Below, piece after piece: positions 1 through 12,614 of a stretch of DNA of 64,000 bases. Made by a program: the position numbers and the translations under genes. Position 1 is the stretch's first letter; every line of letters starts with the position of its first letter. The stretch lies in the NCBI RefSeq assembly GCF_027744825.2, contig NC_071334.1, positions 41,207,437-41,271,436 on the forward strand, in the 5' to 3' direction. Under the pieces are notes generated by a model that did not search any database, was not told the origin of the DNA, and saw only the letters and a program-made list of their open reading frames with translations. The DNA is from Synchiropus splendidus (taxonomy: Eukaryota; Chordata; Actinopteri; Syngnathiformes; Callionymidae).

Positions 1-1534
1 GACGGGATGCGATAGCGTGGAACACATCACCAGAGGGCAGGTCAGAAGAACAAAACAGGAGGAAGAATAGACATAGGGACGAATCAAGGTGGACGATGCT
101 AAATTTGGCAGAAAGTGAAGACTTCTGTGTGTAGGGCAAGAGACTTGCTGAATCGACCATGGTTCCAGTTTCACGCTTCAGAGTTTGACAGAGCGAGGGA
201 AAAATGGAAAGGGCAAAGAAAGAGAGACAGTGTCCCGGTTATGTTCCCTCAGGGTGGGAAGGAGGATGATGAGGGGGAGAAGGTGAAGACAAGCTCTGTA
301 CAGTGAATGTAGAGCCTGTCACACATATCAAAGGTCTATTGGTGTTTTTTGCAATAATGACTTTTAAAGTCATTATTCGGCCGAGTATCACAAGGCAAAC
401 AAGAGTTCTGATCTTGCTGCTGGTTGTTTTGAAACATCAATCTATAACATTTTACTTGTAGTTAAAGAAAAAAAAAATACTGTAGTATTTTTTCCTTCAG
501 TCACAACCTTTCATCCCACAACAAAAATAAAAATGATACATTTGCACTGTACATCCTTGCCAAAGGAACGCTGATCGAAAGAAGAACATATTTTTTTTAT
601 TGGTAAACCCAACCGATGTGCTGACGCCGACCCCAGTCCATTGGCTCGGCTCATTGCAATGGACCAAGACTGAAATGGAAATTTTATTAGTAAATTTTCT
701 ACAGTGAGCAATTATTACCAAGTCAGTAAATGCAGCGCTACACATTAAAGAGTTAAAAACAAATGCCTCATTTCCCTTTATAAAATGCAAAGTGAAATAA
801 ACAAACACTGATCATAATCGGAAAGCAGCTAAATATGAATTTGCTTATGGGGTGTCAGGTTGTATGTGATTGATTTTCATAGAGAAATGAGCTGAAACTA
901 ATATCGTGAGGGGCCAAAGGTTCACAGACTTCTTGGCCTTTGTTTACTTTCACTTGTAAATTGTATCTTAAAATAACACCTGAAATGGCAGCGAATATAA
1001 CTCAAGAAGATTTGCATGTGTGTCTTTTCATGCAAAACAAAGCAGTTCATGTTAAGTTTGTGTTGTGATTGAACTTTCAAACAGCTCCCCATCTGTGCAA
1101 CTGCAAGTCCACCAAAGCATCAGCGTTTCTCCTTCTGAGCTGAGTTGACAACAGGGTGTGTGTGTTTCTGCAGTGAGGTGTGTGTGCTAATGGACATCTA
1201 AATGCTGCTGATGTGATGTCGGGCAGTTTAAGGGCCAGCATGTCCCCATTGACCAATATTGGAAGAGAAAAAACAGCCAGAGTGAATGTGACTTCTATAA
1301 AATCACTGTGACAAGGACACCCATGCCTCTAGCACTGTCCTCTTTCGCCTCATCGAACACACACAAACACAGGCACACACCACGACATCCACACCTCAGC
1401 AAAAATCATGAGGTGACTGTTGCATACGGAACAGCTGACTTGGTAGAGGACGACGCTGAGAGAGTTGGAGGATTTGCTGAATGCAGATGTCGGCATTTCA
1501 GAAGAACTAACTTCCCCTGCGTTGTCTTACTTAC
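1..1534 (-). other. prox1 last intron (partial); terminal exon not in window
   Basis: This is the intron after the exon ending at 1535; the donor reads GTAAGT from 1534 downward. The final Prospero-domain exon, which in vertebrate Prox1 starts near the residues VPERFLEV, was looked for on the minus strand and is absent, so it must lie left of position 1. The stretch is AT-rich with CA/GT runs near 1360-1385 and a T/A-rich patch near 466-490. No other gene or clear transposon is seen. Open frames here show no recognisable domain. Confidence 0.75.
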
Positions 1535-1729
1535 CTCAAAGTCATTAGCCTTGTTGTAGTGCATGTTGAGCGCCCGGAAAAGCTCGGCTTCACGCCCCAC
1601 TGTCAGCTCCTCAGCACTGGTCACACCCTCATTGATAGCCTGGCGAGCAAACTTTTCCATCTGGATGTAATAGAACTCCCGGAAGTTGCTGAACCACTTG
1701 ATCAGCTGGGAGGTGATGCAGCGGTTGAA
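1535..1729 (-). CDS. prox1 coding exon 5: second half of homeodomain and start of Prospero domain
   Basis: A 195-nt, 65-codon, phase-0 exon, residues about 742-806 of the predicted protein. The acceptor ends CCAG just above 1729 and the donor GTAAGT follows 1535. It opens with [19 protein letters not shown], the recognition-helix region of the divergent Prox/Prospero homeodomain, which binds DNA together with the adjoining Prospero domain. It then runs through [19 protein letters not shown] to the [11 protein letters not shown] block, nearly identical to vertebrate Prox1. Differences from the Prox1 I remember include MEKF for MEKY and TVGREAELF for ITRDCELY. Such changes suit a teleost paralogue (prox1b or prox3) better than prox1a, but the paralogue is not proven. 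The end of the Prospero domain is outside the window. Confidence 0.95.
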
Positions 1730-4700
1730 CTGGAAAAATGTAGACAGAAACCATCCTTAAATTTCATCTTGTGAGCCCATCTGAATATAAATATCAAATC
1801 CCTCAAGGGTATGTACAGCAAACAGTATTATATTTCCAATATCCAAACCATTTAAAAAATACTAGCTTTTATTTTGTTATTTTCACTCTGATTTACTGTC
1901 ACTTTCCATTTTGTGATTTTTACTATTCTCCAATGTTTTTGCCAACAAAGAAGCGTTTATTTAATTAAGTTCCCTCATCACGCTTAAGGATTTTGCAAGA
2001 GAGAACCTGTTTACCCCATGGAAGTGACATTTTAAGTCATATTAGACAAGACAAGGACACTATTGTTATTTATTTATTTGAACAGTACTCTTATTGAAAC
2101 TGTCAGTTAGTTAAATAATTAATTATTAGCTTTTGAATATAAATAAATCTAACTGTACCAGAAAGTCTGTATTAATATATACAGCTTGAATTAACCACCG
2201 CTTACACGGTTCACACACGCGCACACATGCATACCCGGAGAAAACCCACAGAACATGAAAAGTTCCAGAGCTGGATTCGAACCATGCTAATCACTGCTCC
2301 ACTGTGCCGTAACTCAGGATTCATCAGCCTAAGAAATGAAGAGGCGCAGGAAACTGCTGAGTGAAAGTGTGCGTGTGTGTAAATGTGCATGTGTGTGGTT
2401 GTGCTTGTGTGTGTATGTGTGTGCTAGGTGAAGGGGAAAAACGGCTTTGACACAGAGATTACACCGGGTAATGTTACAAGACATCATCCCACAGGAACAA
2501 GGGGGAGATAAGGGGAAAGAGAGACGGGGGACATGAATGGAGAGAGCAAGTAAGAAAAAAGGAATGTGGAGAGGAAAAGAGGATGACGAGAGGGAAATAC
2601 TTTTTTTTTCATAGAGTGACATAATGGAGTGTAACTGGTGTGTGTTTCTAAGCGAAAAGATATGGAGTGTATTTTACAAAGCATATTAGGGAAAAGCGCA
2701 AGTGTGTGTGTATCAAGCGGCTGTTTTGACCCACTAAGAGGGGTCTATGAAAACTCAGCAATTAACAAACACACAAAGACATGTTCATAAAAATCCTCTG
2801 ACACGCAACATTTGCATACAACTGTTATCATGAAAGCGCTGCATCATTGGTTTGTTTTCAGACTGATGTCCAACTGTTGTAGTCACTAACTGTGCAAGAA
2901 AATAATTTCTCATGGGAGCAAAAATTTTCTCTTTGAGCACAGTTTGTGGTGTTTGCTTTGACGTCGTCACACCACTGGCTTTCACTCACTTATTTATTGT
3001 AGTCAGCTCTGTTGCACAGTCCAGCAACTAAAGAAAACCCAGGAAAACTGACCAGAGAAACTGATCTATGGTGTGTCATTCCGGATTTCCACTGTTGTGT
3101 GTAAAAGAGAGCTGAGGCAAAAGGCAAAGCTCTCTATTTACACATATAAATCCCGAGTCTCAGCTAAGGTCATGACCTGTGGGTCCTGACAGAAAGAACG
3201 AGATCCGAGATACAAGTGGCTGAAATGGGATTCCTTCAACTGGTGGCTGGTGTGTCCTGGGTGGAGGGTCGACCCAGGACCAGATGGAGAGACTAAATCT
3301 CTTCACTGACTAGGGAGCGTCTCAGGACACCCCAGCTCTCTGTTGAAGCTGCTGGCTACGGATAAACAGGCTCCGCTGTGTATATCAACCAGAGAGCTAG
3401 CGAAAGATGGTCAGTCTGCCGTGGGAAATCAGGGGAAAATGTCTGAAGATAAAGGCGTGCAATGTGACGACATCACATTCTGTACACCATTAGACCATTA
3501 TTAAACCGCAAGCTACCTAAGGGTACTCCAAGGGCACTGCGTGACCCGAAGGGCTACCATTTGATCAGTAAACTCACGAGTTTTCACCATAATAACCAAT
3601 GATGTAACAAAAATGGAATCACAAAATCAAACATAAAATGGTTATTACATGAAAATGTATTATTATTTTGTTTTTTAAACAGCCCTAGTTCTTTATGGCT
3701 TACCTGGTGCCCATGGGCACCATGTTGGTGACCTTTGCTATAGATCTATACTGACGACTCTCACTCACGGTGGGGACTGAGCACTCGTCACGAACATACA
3801 CACGTCATCCCACACACACAGTTGGAGCAAATGAAACTCCCTAAGATTAGAATAAATTGATGCAAAAGAAAGTAAATTAGAAGCTGTATGTAAACCTCAA
3901 TACAGTAGAAGCCAGATAAAGTGGATCAAACTGTTGTCCTAGTTAACAATCTGCGTTAGCATTCCGTCAGGATGTTGATGAAGATGGAAAGAAGATACTT
4001 GAACAGTAATGTGTTTTCAGGCAGTAACATATCAGGTTTAATAATCAGACATTGCAGTGTGATCTTTTTTGTTCACAACTGTTCCACTGAAGGACAATAA
4101 CAGTAGTTAAGTTTTCATTTTTCATTTTCATCTGACCCTATGAGCTATTGAGAGTTTAGGTGCACGTGAATCCAGTAAAAAAGTCATGTATTTACTGATC
4201 CTTTAGTATGTCCCACGTTTTAAGAAACATTTTATGTACAGGTAAGATCGTGAGAAATTCAAAACCAAAAAAGTAATACATTTTTTGCCATATCACCGAC
4301 CTGTATCTGCACACCTTTTAAAACAAATTAGTTTGCTGCCATTATTTTATGTAATTAAGCAAACCAAGATAGCCAGGTGTCAGTACCTATGACCATTGCT
4401 CCACTGTGACACCTGAAGCTCTTTTCCGCCCACCGTGAAAAAGTGGCTTAAAAAGTGAAAAAGCCACACCTCGACTGAATGTTCAGGCAGTGTGAGTAAG
4501 TTGTTCGGTGTTAGCTTGTGCTACCGTACGTTTCATTGCCTTCTCAGGTTTGGGACCAGAATTCCAAACTTGAGAATGAATGTTCATTTCTGGCGTCTCC
4601 TGATGGCACCTGAATGACTGCCACTGGTCAGCTTCTGAGGTTGGTTGCACATCTGATAGTTTTGTTAATTGATATTTCTGAGTGAGCACAAACCAGATAA

Positions 4701-7700
4701 AAGCAGACAGTGATGACACCCCAAACACAAAACTCAATGCTTGAGAGCAGGTTCCTAAGGTTCCAAAACAGACAGCTTGATGTTTTAACGCCATTTTTAA
4801 TGTTTTCACCCTGGAATGAGTTTTATTTATTTATTTATTTTCATTATGAGACCAAAACAGGGAGGTACAGTGCTGCCGAGTTGGAAAATTTGGAGAGTAG
4901 GATAATTGCCATTGGCCAGAAACTGATGGCACCGCACCAGGCGCACAGAATGCCAGCCCCTGCCTCCATAAAACCACCTGCCCTACCACCCACCCACTGA
5001 CACACCCGACTCATCACTTTCAGCACAAACCAAGACAACAAGAGAGGCCAGAGACAAAGGACAGACAGAGAATAGAGGGTGGCGAAGGGGGGCAAAACGC
5101 TGAGCTCGAGGAATGCCATTTTTTGTTTACAACTAAAATGGGGGGAGAGGGACAGTGTCAGAGAAAGTGTCAGGGTGCTCAACCCCCCTCACCTCTTGAT
5201 GGTGGGTGTTGGCAGCCCCCCCAGGCCCTGTTGGAAGGGCAAACATACACATCCTTTAAGAATCTGCTCACTTCAACCAAATTTGTCAGACCTCTGCAAA
5301 TTTTGTAGAGGACACTTGAATGTGCACCATCAACATAAATCTTCACATTTCCTGCAGAAGAACGAGGTGCGAGGAACTTTATCCATTAGTGTGTGCTTGC
5401 GTGCAGAACAGCAGACTGGCTCTTAAATGAAAGAAAAATCCTCATCATCATTGTACAAGGCCCATGTATGCCGTTATCGTGCTGGACTAAAAGGCCTAGC
5501 TTTGTAGTGACTGCCAACATGCCATTTTATGATGAGTCCCATCAAACGCCGTCTCCCTGGAACAATTTGGAGGGAAACTGATCTTTCAGTCCATTGAAAC
5601 ACTTATGCGTAACGTTCTATGCTGAAGGCTGTGTTTTTCGTCAGTGTAGGACGCAGAAGTCCACTTTCCCAACGTCAATACATTGGAGTGAGGATGGGTT
5701 GTACATTCAGGCAATGCAAATCTACATGTGACACGAATATCCAAGCTTTTTCCACTATTACCAGATTTTTAGTGCAACAGTGGCGGATCGTACAGAGAGT
5801 AGAGATTATATATAATAATCATACTCATGTCATCATATATGCCAGTGTTGTTTTTCTAGGTTTGAGTTTTTCCTCATCTCATGAGATGCCAGAACCACCT
5901 CAACACGCTCCTCTCAATGCGGAGAAGCAAAGTGACCGAAGTTCTCACCCGATCTCTACCAGAGACACCTGCCACCCTTGGGAGAAAACTAATTTCAGCC
6001 GCTTGTATCCGGGATCTTGTTCTTGCGGTCATGACCCACAGTTCATCACCATGTCATTGAAAGATTATTTTCTTCAATTTGTTAGCTACATTAGCTGTGT
6101 AACTTTGTTGGCCGTGGGGACAGCCTGTCGTGAATTGATTCCTGCTGAGACGCTCGAGATGTCTTCAGCTGGTGAACGTGCCGGCCCTAATGGTCACTCA
6201 GTGGGACTTGATCATTTATGTGTGTGTCAAGACCCCCTCAGCTGGGAGGACAGCAGCAAGTGAGAGTAAGTGTGTGAGAGACGGAAGGCGCTCCCTGAGC
6301 CACTAAGTGTGTAATTAATCCTCCAGTCTTAACAAGCTCCTAATTACTGCAAGCGAGTCTCTCAAGACGAGACAGCCAGCGCAGTCTCATGCTAACATCG
6401 TCTGGTCAGTAGGCAAGAGCTTGGATGGCACAATTAACAGTTTCTATATATGTGTGTATGTGTGTGTGCTTGCTCATCTGTGTCTAAAACAGTTGTCAGC
6501 TCAACCCACTTCCCACAGCGAGCAGGGCGACATTGTGCATAAGAGGCTCATCTTTAAGAACCAGTTTCCCATAGACCAAGTCCATTCAGGTCCAATTAGG
6601 GGAAGCCATTCAGGGCTCTAATTCCCTTACAGTGAATCTGCTTGATCCTCCTAACACATGCTACTTATTGTTTCTCTGGGAAGGAGGGAGGTAGGAGCCA
6701 GAGGGAGAGAGAGAAACATTGACCTGGATTTTGGAAATATGGTAATGATGGAGGCAATGAATGCTATGGCTCAATGAATAAACTCCCATACACACACAGT
6801 GAAGAAAAGAACAGCCTCTCAAATATTATAATATCCATTTTTTTATTAAGGAAGAAGAATATGTATTTGGTTCCTCCCACTGATAAATATGCCAGGTTAA
6901 CTTGGATTAGGACTCAGTTAAAACCCAATTTGACAATAATTCATCATTTGCATAAAGTGATAAACAGCAGCACATCTTTTTTTTTTTTTTTTTAATCGGG
7001 GCTAAAATGTCTCAGACTAACAAATGAACCAACTGAAAAAAAAACAGTTTTCTTACGCAATTTGAAAATATACTGTACATATAAAGAAAACTAAGAAATT
7101 CGGTTTATCATTTAGCGGCATACAATCATTAAAAAAAAAAAAAAAAAAACTCATGCAACTCTGACAGCATCATGAAACAACAATTTGGGTTGCTTAGACA
7201 GCCACGCCGCAGAACCGACGCCCTGCATTTCACTCTATTGCTATGGTCAGACATCAATGTTACACACATGTCTGCCTATAAGACAACATTGTTTGAGGCA
7301 TTAAAATTATGCTAAATATTTATGGTACGATGTTCACTTTAGTCACCATAGTGGAAAAAAAAAACGTTTTTTACCAGAAACAATAGTGTTTGACATGTAG
7401 CTCAGTGGTTTGTGTTTTTTATTTATTTATTTATTTTATGAATACTATTACTATTATTATTTATTTATTTTGTTTTGTTTACTGTACGATGTACCGAAGC
7501 ACTTTCCAAGTTGGTGGGATCCTCCCTGACATTGGCAATAAAGCTTTCTGAAACCTAAAAAAAATAGAGGTACAATACTTCGAACATTAAAGGACTCAAA
7601 CGATGGTCAGCTGTTCAATGACGTGGGGGCACTTCGAGGTACATCACAGTCCAAACATCTGTTCTGAAGTCATGGTTTGGAAATGACTCAACAATATATA

Positions 7701-8081
7701 CTGTATTAATCGACATCAATCAGTAAAACAGAACCCAAAGGATATGGACATTATCCGGTGAGTCATTTGCCAAATTATAGTCGAAAGCCAGTTGAATATC
7801 TGCAGTACTGACTGTGATTATTGCAATTAAGCTGATAATTGATTAATTACACAAATAGAGAGTGTTTTCACTGAAGCCATTGGTCACTGGCTTTAATGTT
7901 CAAAAATGATTAAAAACAAGGAGTCGCCACCATTAAACATCGGCTAATTACTTAATCAACGAGTATAATTAATGACTAACAACTTGGTTGCGAAGTAATG
8001 TGTGTGGTGGGTGAAAGTATGTGTACAGTTCTACAAGTCTGTATGAGTGGATGACAATGAAAATATATTTAGGCCTTTGTA

Positions 8082-8121
<40 letters not shown>

Positions 8122-11100
8122 AAAAAAAGAAGCGCCATTGAGAGTAAAATATCGATACATTTCCAAAAGAAAGCTTGTCCGTGAAACAAGCTTTTCTAAA
8201 TGAAAGTAGACAATATTCCTGTGTTTTTCATATGAAGAGGCAGTTTTCAAAGACACAGTTCCAAATACAATGGCACTTTCTGTTTGCTACACTCATGAAG
8301 TGCTACACAGATTGTAGACAGTGAGTGAGACTGATTTTGAGTCCCAAAATATATTTGACGCATGCTTCACTATAAAATAAAATAAAATAAAATAAAATAA
8401 AATAAAATAAAATAAAATAAAATAAAATAAAATAAAATAAAATATTTCATGGCTTGTATTCTGGAATTGTTGACCTCGAAATAACATACATTGATTTGAT
8501 TAGATCCCAGTGGTGCTTAACCCTTTGTCATTGTTCATATTGAACCAGGGCATTCCATTCTATATTTCTTTTGAGACCGTTAAATAGCTGTGAACCAGCA
8601 TGATCGCTCCTCCTCATTTGTCATTTAAATAGAACATCACTGCATCCCTGCATTGGAAAGGAAACAAAAACAGCAATCGAAATGTAAACCTGTTGTAGCA
8701 CTGTTGTTGATCTGCTGCCACTGCTGAGTTCCTGCTAATATCACATAATGGACTCAGCTGTTGATGAGGGTAGCAACCCTGTGTTTGCCTAGCAACCCAG
8801 AGTGCCAGTGACCCCTGTTGCCTTGGCAGCCCATATGGCTGTGGCACTGCCATGAGAAAATGGTCAACCCGACGAGTCAAACGATCGTTGGTGTAGGTGT
8901 TTATGAGGTTATGAGGTCTTTGTATCGTATGTTATGGTCATTTGAGCATCCCAACCACAAAGAGATAGATGAGAGATGAGACTCTTCCGGACTGCCTCCT
9001 TTGTACTAACAAACACACTGTGAATGAATTAAGCACTTTTCAGCAATTCATATTTTCAAAGGTTCTCCTAAAAAAAGGATTACGTGGAAAGGATATCTGT
9101 CTGAACTGGGTGACATGGAAATGAGGGTTAAGGTTAGAGGAGGTGGTGCAGGAGTGTTTGTGGGTGTGGGAGTTCGGGGGAGGTGTTGTGATTAAGGCCA
9201 GACATTCTAATTATGCTGCAACGATGTGACAGACTGAGACGTCCATCTGCACCCGCGACTCCAAAAACACACACGCGAGCACTCACACATAGTCTGAGCC
9301 AAATTGCTACAGTGGCATGTTACAGCGCATGCTAAGACCTCGCAATTGTAATGATTTTTTTTTTCCAGAAAGATCATTTAGTCTTAAAACATTTCCACTG
9401 CAACTCAATCATGACTGGTGTTATAACAATGAAGTGTCACATATTGATTGTTGTCTTTACTAGAGAACTTAAATTTGTTTTAGCACCCACATTTATTCAC
9501 AATTATCAGAGTTTTCCCAAACCTCTTACCTTGACGTCCGAGAAGAACATCTTCAGCATGTTGGATGACGGGTAGCGGGTGTAAAAGAACATCAGCTTGG
9601 CCTTTTTCAAATGGTTGGGAGACAAACCTTCCTGAATCTGGAATCAAAACCGTTAAGGAAAAGTCTTTGTTTCAGCACACAGGCAATTAGAGATGTATAT
9701 ACTGAGAACTAACTGACCTATTTATTTCATTCATTAGCAGCCAGAATAAATGGCTGCAGTGTACACATTTGAGGCACGTCTCGACAAAATGCAATACAAT
9801 CCTTCAATTACTAAAGCAGGGACGCGCAATATTAATAATACTTCTTGAATCGTTAATTTCCAAATTCAAATGCCGACCGCTCAAAGCTGTGCAAGGCTAC
9901 AACTCTTTTCTCTAGTACAGAAAAGGGTGAGTTTGTTTGATAGGGTGGTTGAAAATTCCGTGAAACCCATTTTCAATAAGCACCTGCTGGCTTTGGAGTA
10001 AATCCCGCTGTCGGCACACATTCTTGTGGTGATATTTCAATGATGAAAACAATAATTGAGGAGGCCCGCGAATGCGTTGGTGCGCGTGTGTCAACAGCTG
10101 TGCCTTGCCACGCTGCCATTACCCCACCGCATTAATAGCCCTATAATCTATCAGAGAAGACGAGGCAATCAATGGAACCCCCCGCAAGGTCAATTAGCGA
10201 GCAAACATACATTTGCACGTGGATAGACCCGATGTGGCTCCAAGTGTGGGGAGCTGGTCAGAGAGGAAGTGGATTTTCCGGCGATCATTTCACTGAGAAG
10301 CATTCTCAGTTCTCTGTAACAGTGTTCTTTGGTGCCTCATAAGCAAACCAAACAGTCAAGTTAAATGTCACAAGTGCATTCAATCAATTCATTTTCATTG
10401 CAATGCAGAGTAAAATATCAACAATTTAGAGTCCGTTTTTTTTCAGGTGTCACCAGGATTTAATGTGAGCGCCTTGGCTTGATTTTGTCTCTGCTGATGA
10501 GTAATACGCCGTATTCTCCAGACTACATGTAAAAGTTTTGCTGGTCCTGTGACTTATACCAAGGTGCGACTGGTGAATATTACTATATATAATCTCGCAT
10601 GGTCTTAAATGTTATTTCACAGTGACCGACATGACCAAGGAGTAAACGTGACATCATGTCAGAGATGTGACCCAATAAGCTTGATTCTCTCACAAATGTT
10701 TGATCATCCATGATAACGTGTCAGGAAAACATAAGATGTATCACAGAAATGGGCATGATGTTGGTGTTTTTTTTGTGCATTTCAAAGGATTAAAGACTTG
10801 ATTTTGAAGACAAAATCGCAGCAGGTTAGTTCAACGTGAGCGTGCATGTTCCATCTTTTTGTAAATATTTTAGACTACTATGTCGTATCTTATGGAGGTG
10901 TTGGGGACCTCTAGGGATATTATGTATTTAAAATCTGGGTCTTTGCAACCCATGGCAGCCATTACAGCTGTGAGTTTTCAATTTTTTGCGTGTGTACAAG
11001 AAATTTCTCTGGGATTTCTTGTCATGATTTAAATTGCAGCCATTTGTCCACGCAATCTTTGCAAATCACCCTGTTGTCGACGTATCATTACAGATATACT

Positions 11101-12579
11101 TGTGTACACTGTGATACACGATGAATATATGTGAGTGTGACTGACTGTGAGTCAGTTTTTGTGAGTGACACCATCACTGACTTCATCAATCATTAAACAG
11201 CAGACACATGGGTTTAGCGGACACAGACGCTATTGACTGATGAATATTCATATCAACCTGATAGAAGGTCTTCTGGGATTTTTCAGTGTTCTGTCATTTA
11301 ATTACTGCACCCGTTGACGCACTTAAGGTGTGAATGAATTGTGAGTGTTCAGTTAAAACTGCTTAGGAGTCAGAAATTTACAATCCATGCTTTTATAAAT
11401 TCACTTCTGAAACAGTGAGGCTCACTGCATCAACTGTAAATTGACCTTACTTGTGAGTGTGTCTGTGCGTAGGACTGGCTTTGGGAGAAAGAGGAGGTGC
11501 AGAGCAATACATTCATAAATGAATGAAGGACATCTGCTCTGTTCTGTACAAATGATTAAAGATACACAGACCTGAGGGTGTGTTTTATCATATAGATGTG
11601 CATAGGTGCACGGGCCAATCCCAAACAGCACGTGGGGACTCTGCGTAGCGTTTAGGATAGACCTTTTAATGCTTGGGTGTCCGATCCTTACCAATTTAGT
11701 CTTTTTTGTCTGAACTATTTTACAGATAATCAATTTTTGGACAAAGAGGTTCATAGAAAATCACTTTGAATTGAATTTTTGGACCAAATGTTCAAATAAT
11801 AAATACATATCTAGGGGCTCAAACAACCAATGACCTCTGACCTTCCTATTCCATAGCACAGAAACACGAACTCATGCAACCAACTACTCACACTTAAAAA
11901 TAGACCGTTTCATCACCCTGCAGAGAACAAGGAAACTTTGCCATTTTTTTGGTTCAAAATCATGATGATACAACATCCAACGCTTCATATGACTTAACAA
12001 CATGACCCCGTGACTCAAAGTGACAAGGACAGGTAAGAATCCTGATCTCAGAGTGATCAGGGATTGGAGGAATTCATAAACTGTGGCTTTAAGCTCCATT
12101 ATTTCATCCATTAAGATGGTCTTGTGCTATTGGAAAAAGTCTGTTTTTGTCTACATCAGCTCAGTTACTTTCAAGGTAGAGATCAAATTACAATGTTAAC
12201 AATAAAAATGTGTTCAGTTGGTTCAAATTATTTTACAGCAACACAAAGACTATACTGGACAAATCAACTTCCTTTCTAAAATCCAGTGCTGTGTAGTTAT
12301 ACTCCAGACTTAAAAACAAAATACTAGGTATATGTCAAAAGAGGTCACAACTTTCGAAATACTAATGTTGACCATCAAAATTCATTTCTCCCTTCAAACG
12401 CCACCATTTTGGAAAGAAATTAACGGTACAATCATGAGGAGGGTCAAATAGTTCTTTTTGCCATTAAAGCAGCTTTGAAGACGTGATCAAATCCTCATTG
12501 TGGCTACTCTGTTTGTAGGGTTCAAAGTCTTGTTTTTCTTTTCACTTTGTTCTTCAAACGTGTTTGCATGTGTGTGTGC

Positions 12580-12614
<35 letters not shown>

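Larger units (their letters stand above)
1730..9529 (-). other. prox1 long intron (7.8 kb) between the two homeodomain exons
   Basis: This intron separates the exon ending SDVK from the exon starting FNRC, so the homeodomain is encoded in two pieces 7.8 kb apart. It contains an internally deleted SINE-like fragment (2225-2312), one copy of a dispersed MITE-like repeat (3500-3745), a Rex3 relic (5886-6050), an AT microsatellite (8086-8115), a pentanucleotide microsatellite (8373-8443), poly-T and poly-A runs near 6978 and 7131, and two AT-rich homeobox-site-like blocks listed separately. No second gene is seen inside it. Confidence 0.85.

Noticed and set aside
2225..2312. tRNA gene on the minus strand
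   Set aside because: Box A and box B words are adjacent and no cloverleaf can form; a SINE-like fragment explains it.
5619..6263. 214-codon plus-strand open frame
   Set aside because: It is antisense to a decayed Rex3 LINE fragment (5886-6050) inside a prox1 intron and has no protein domain.
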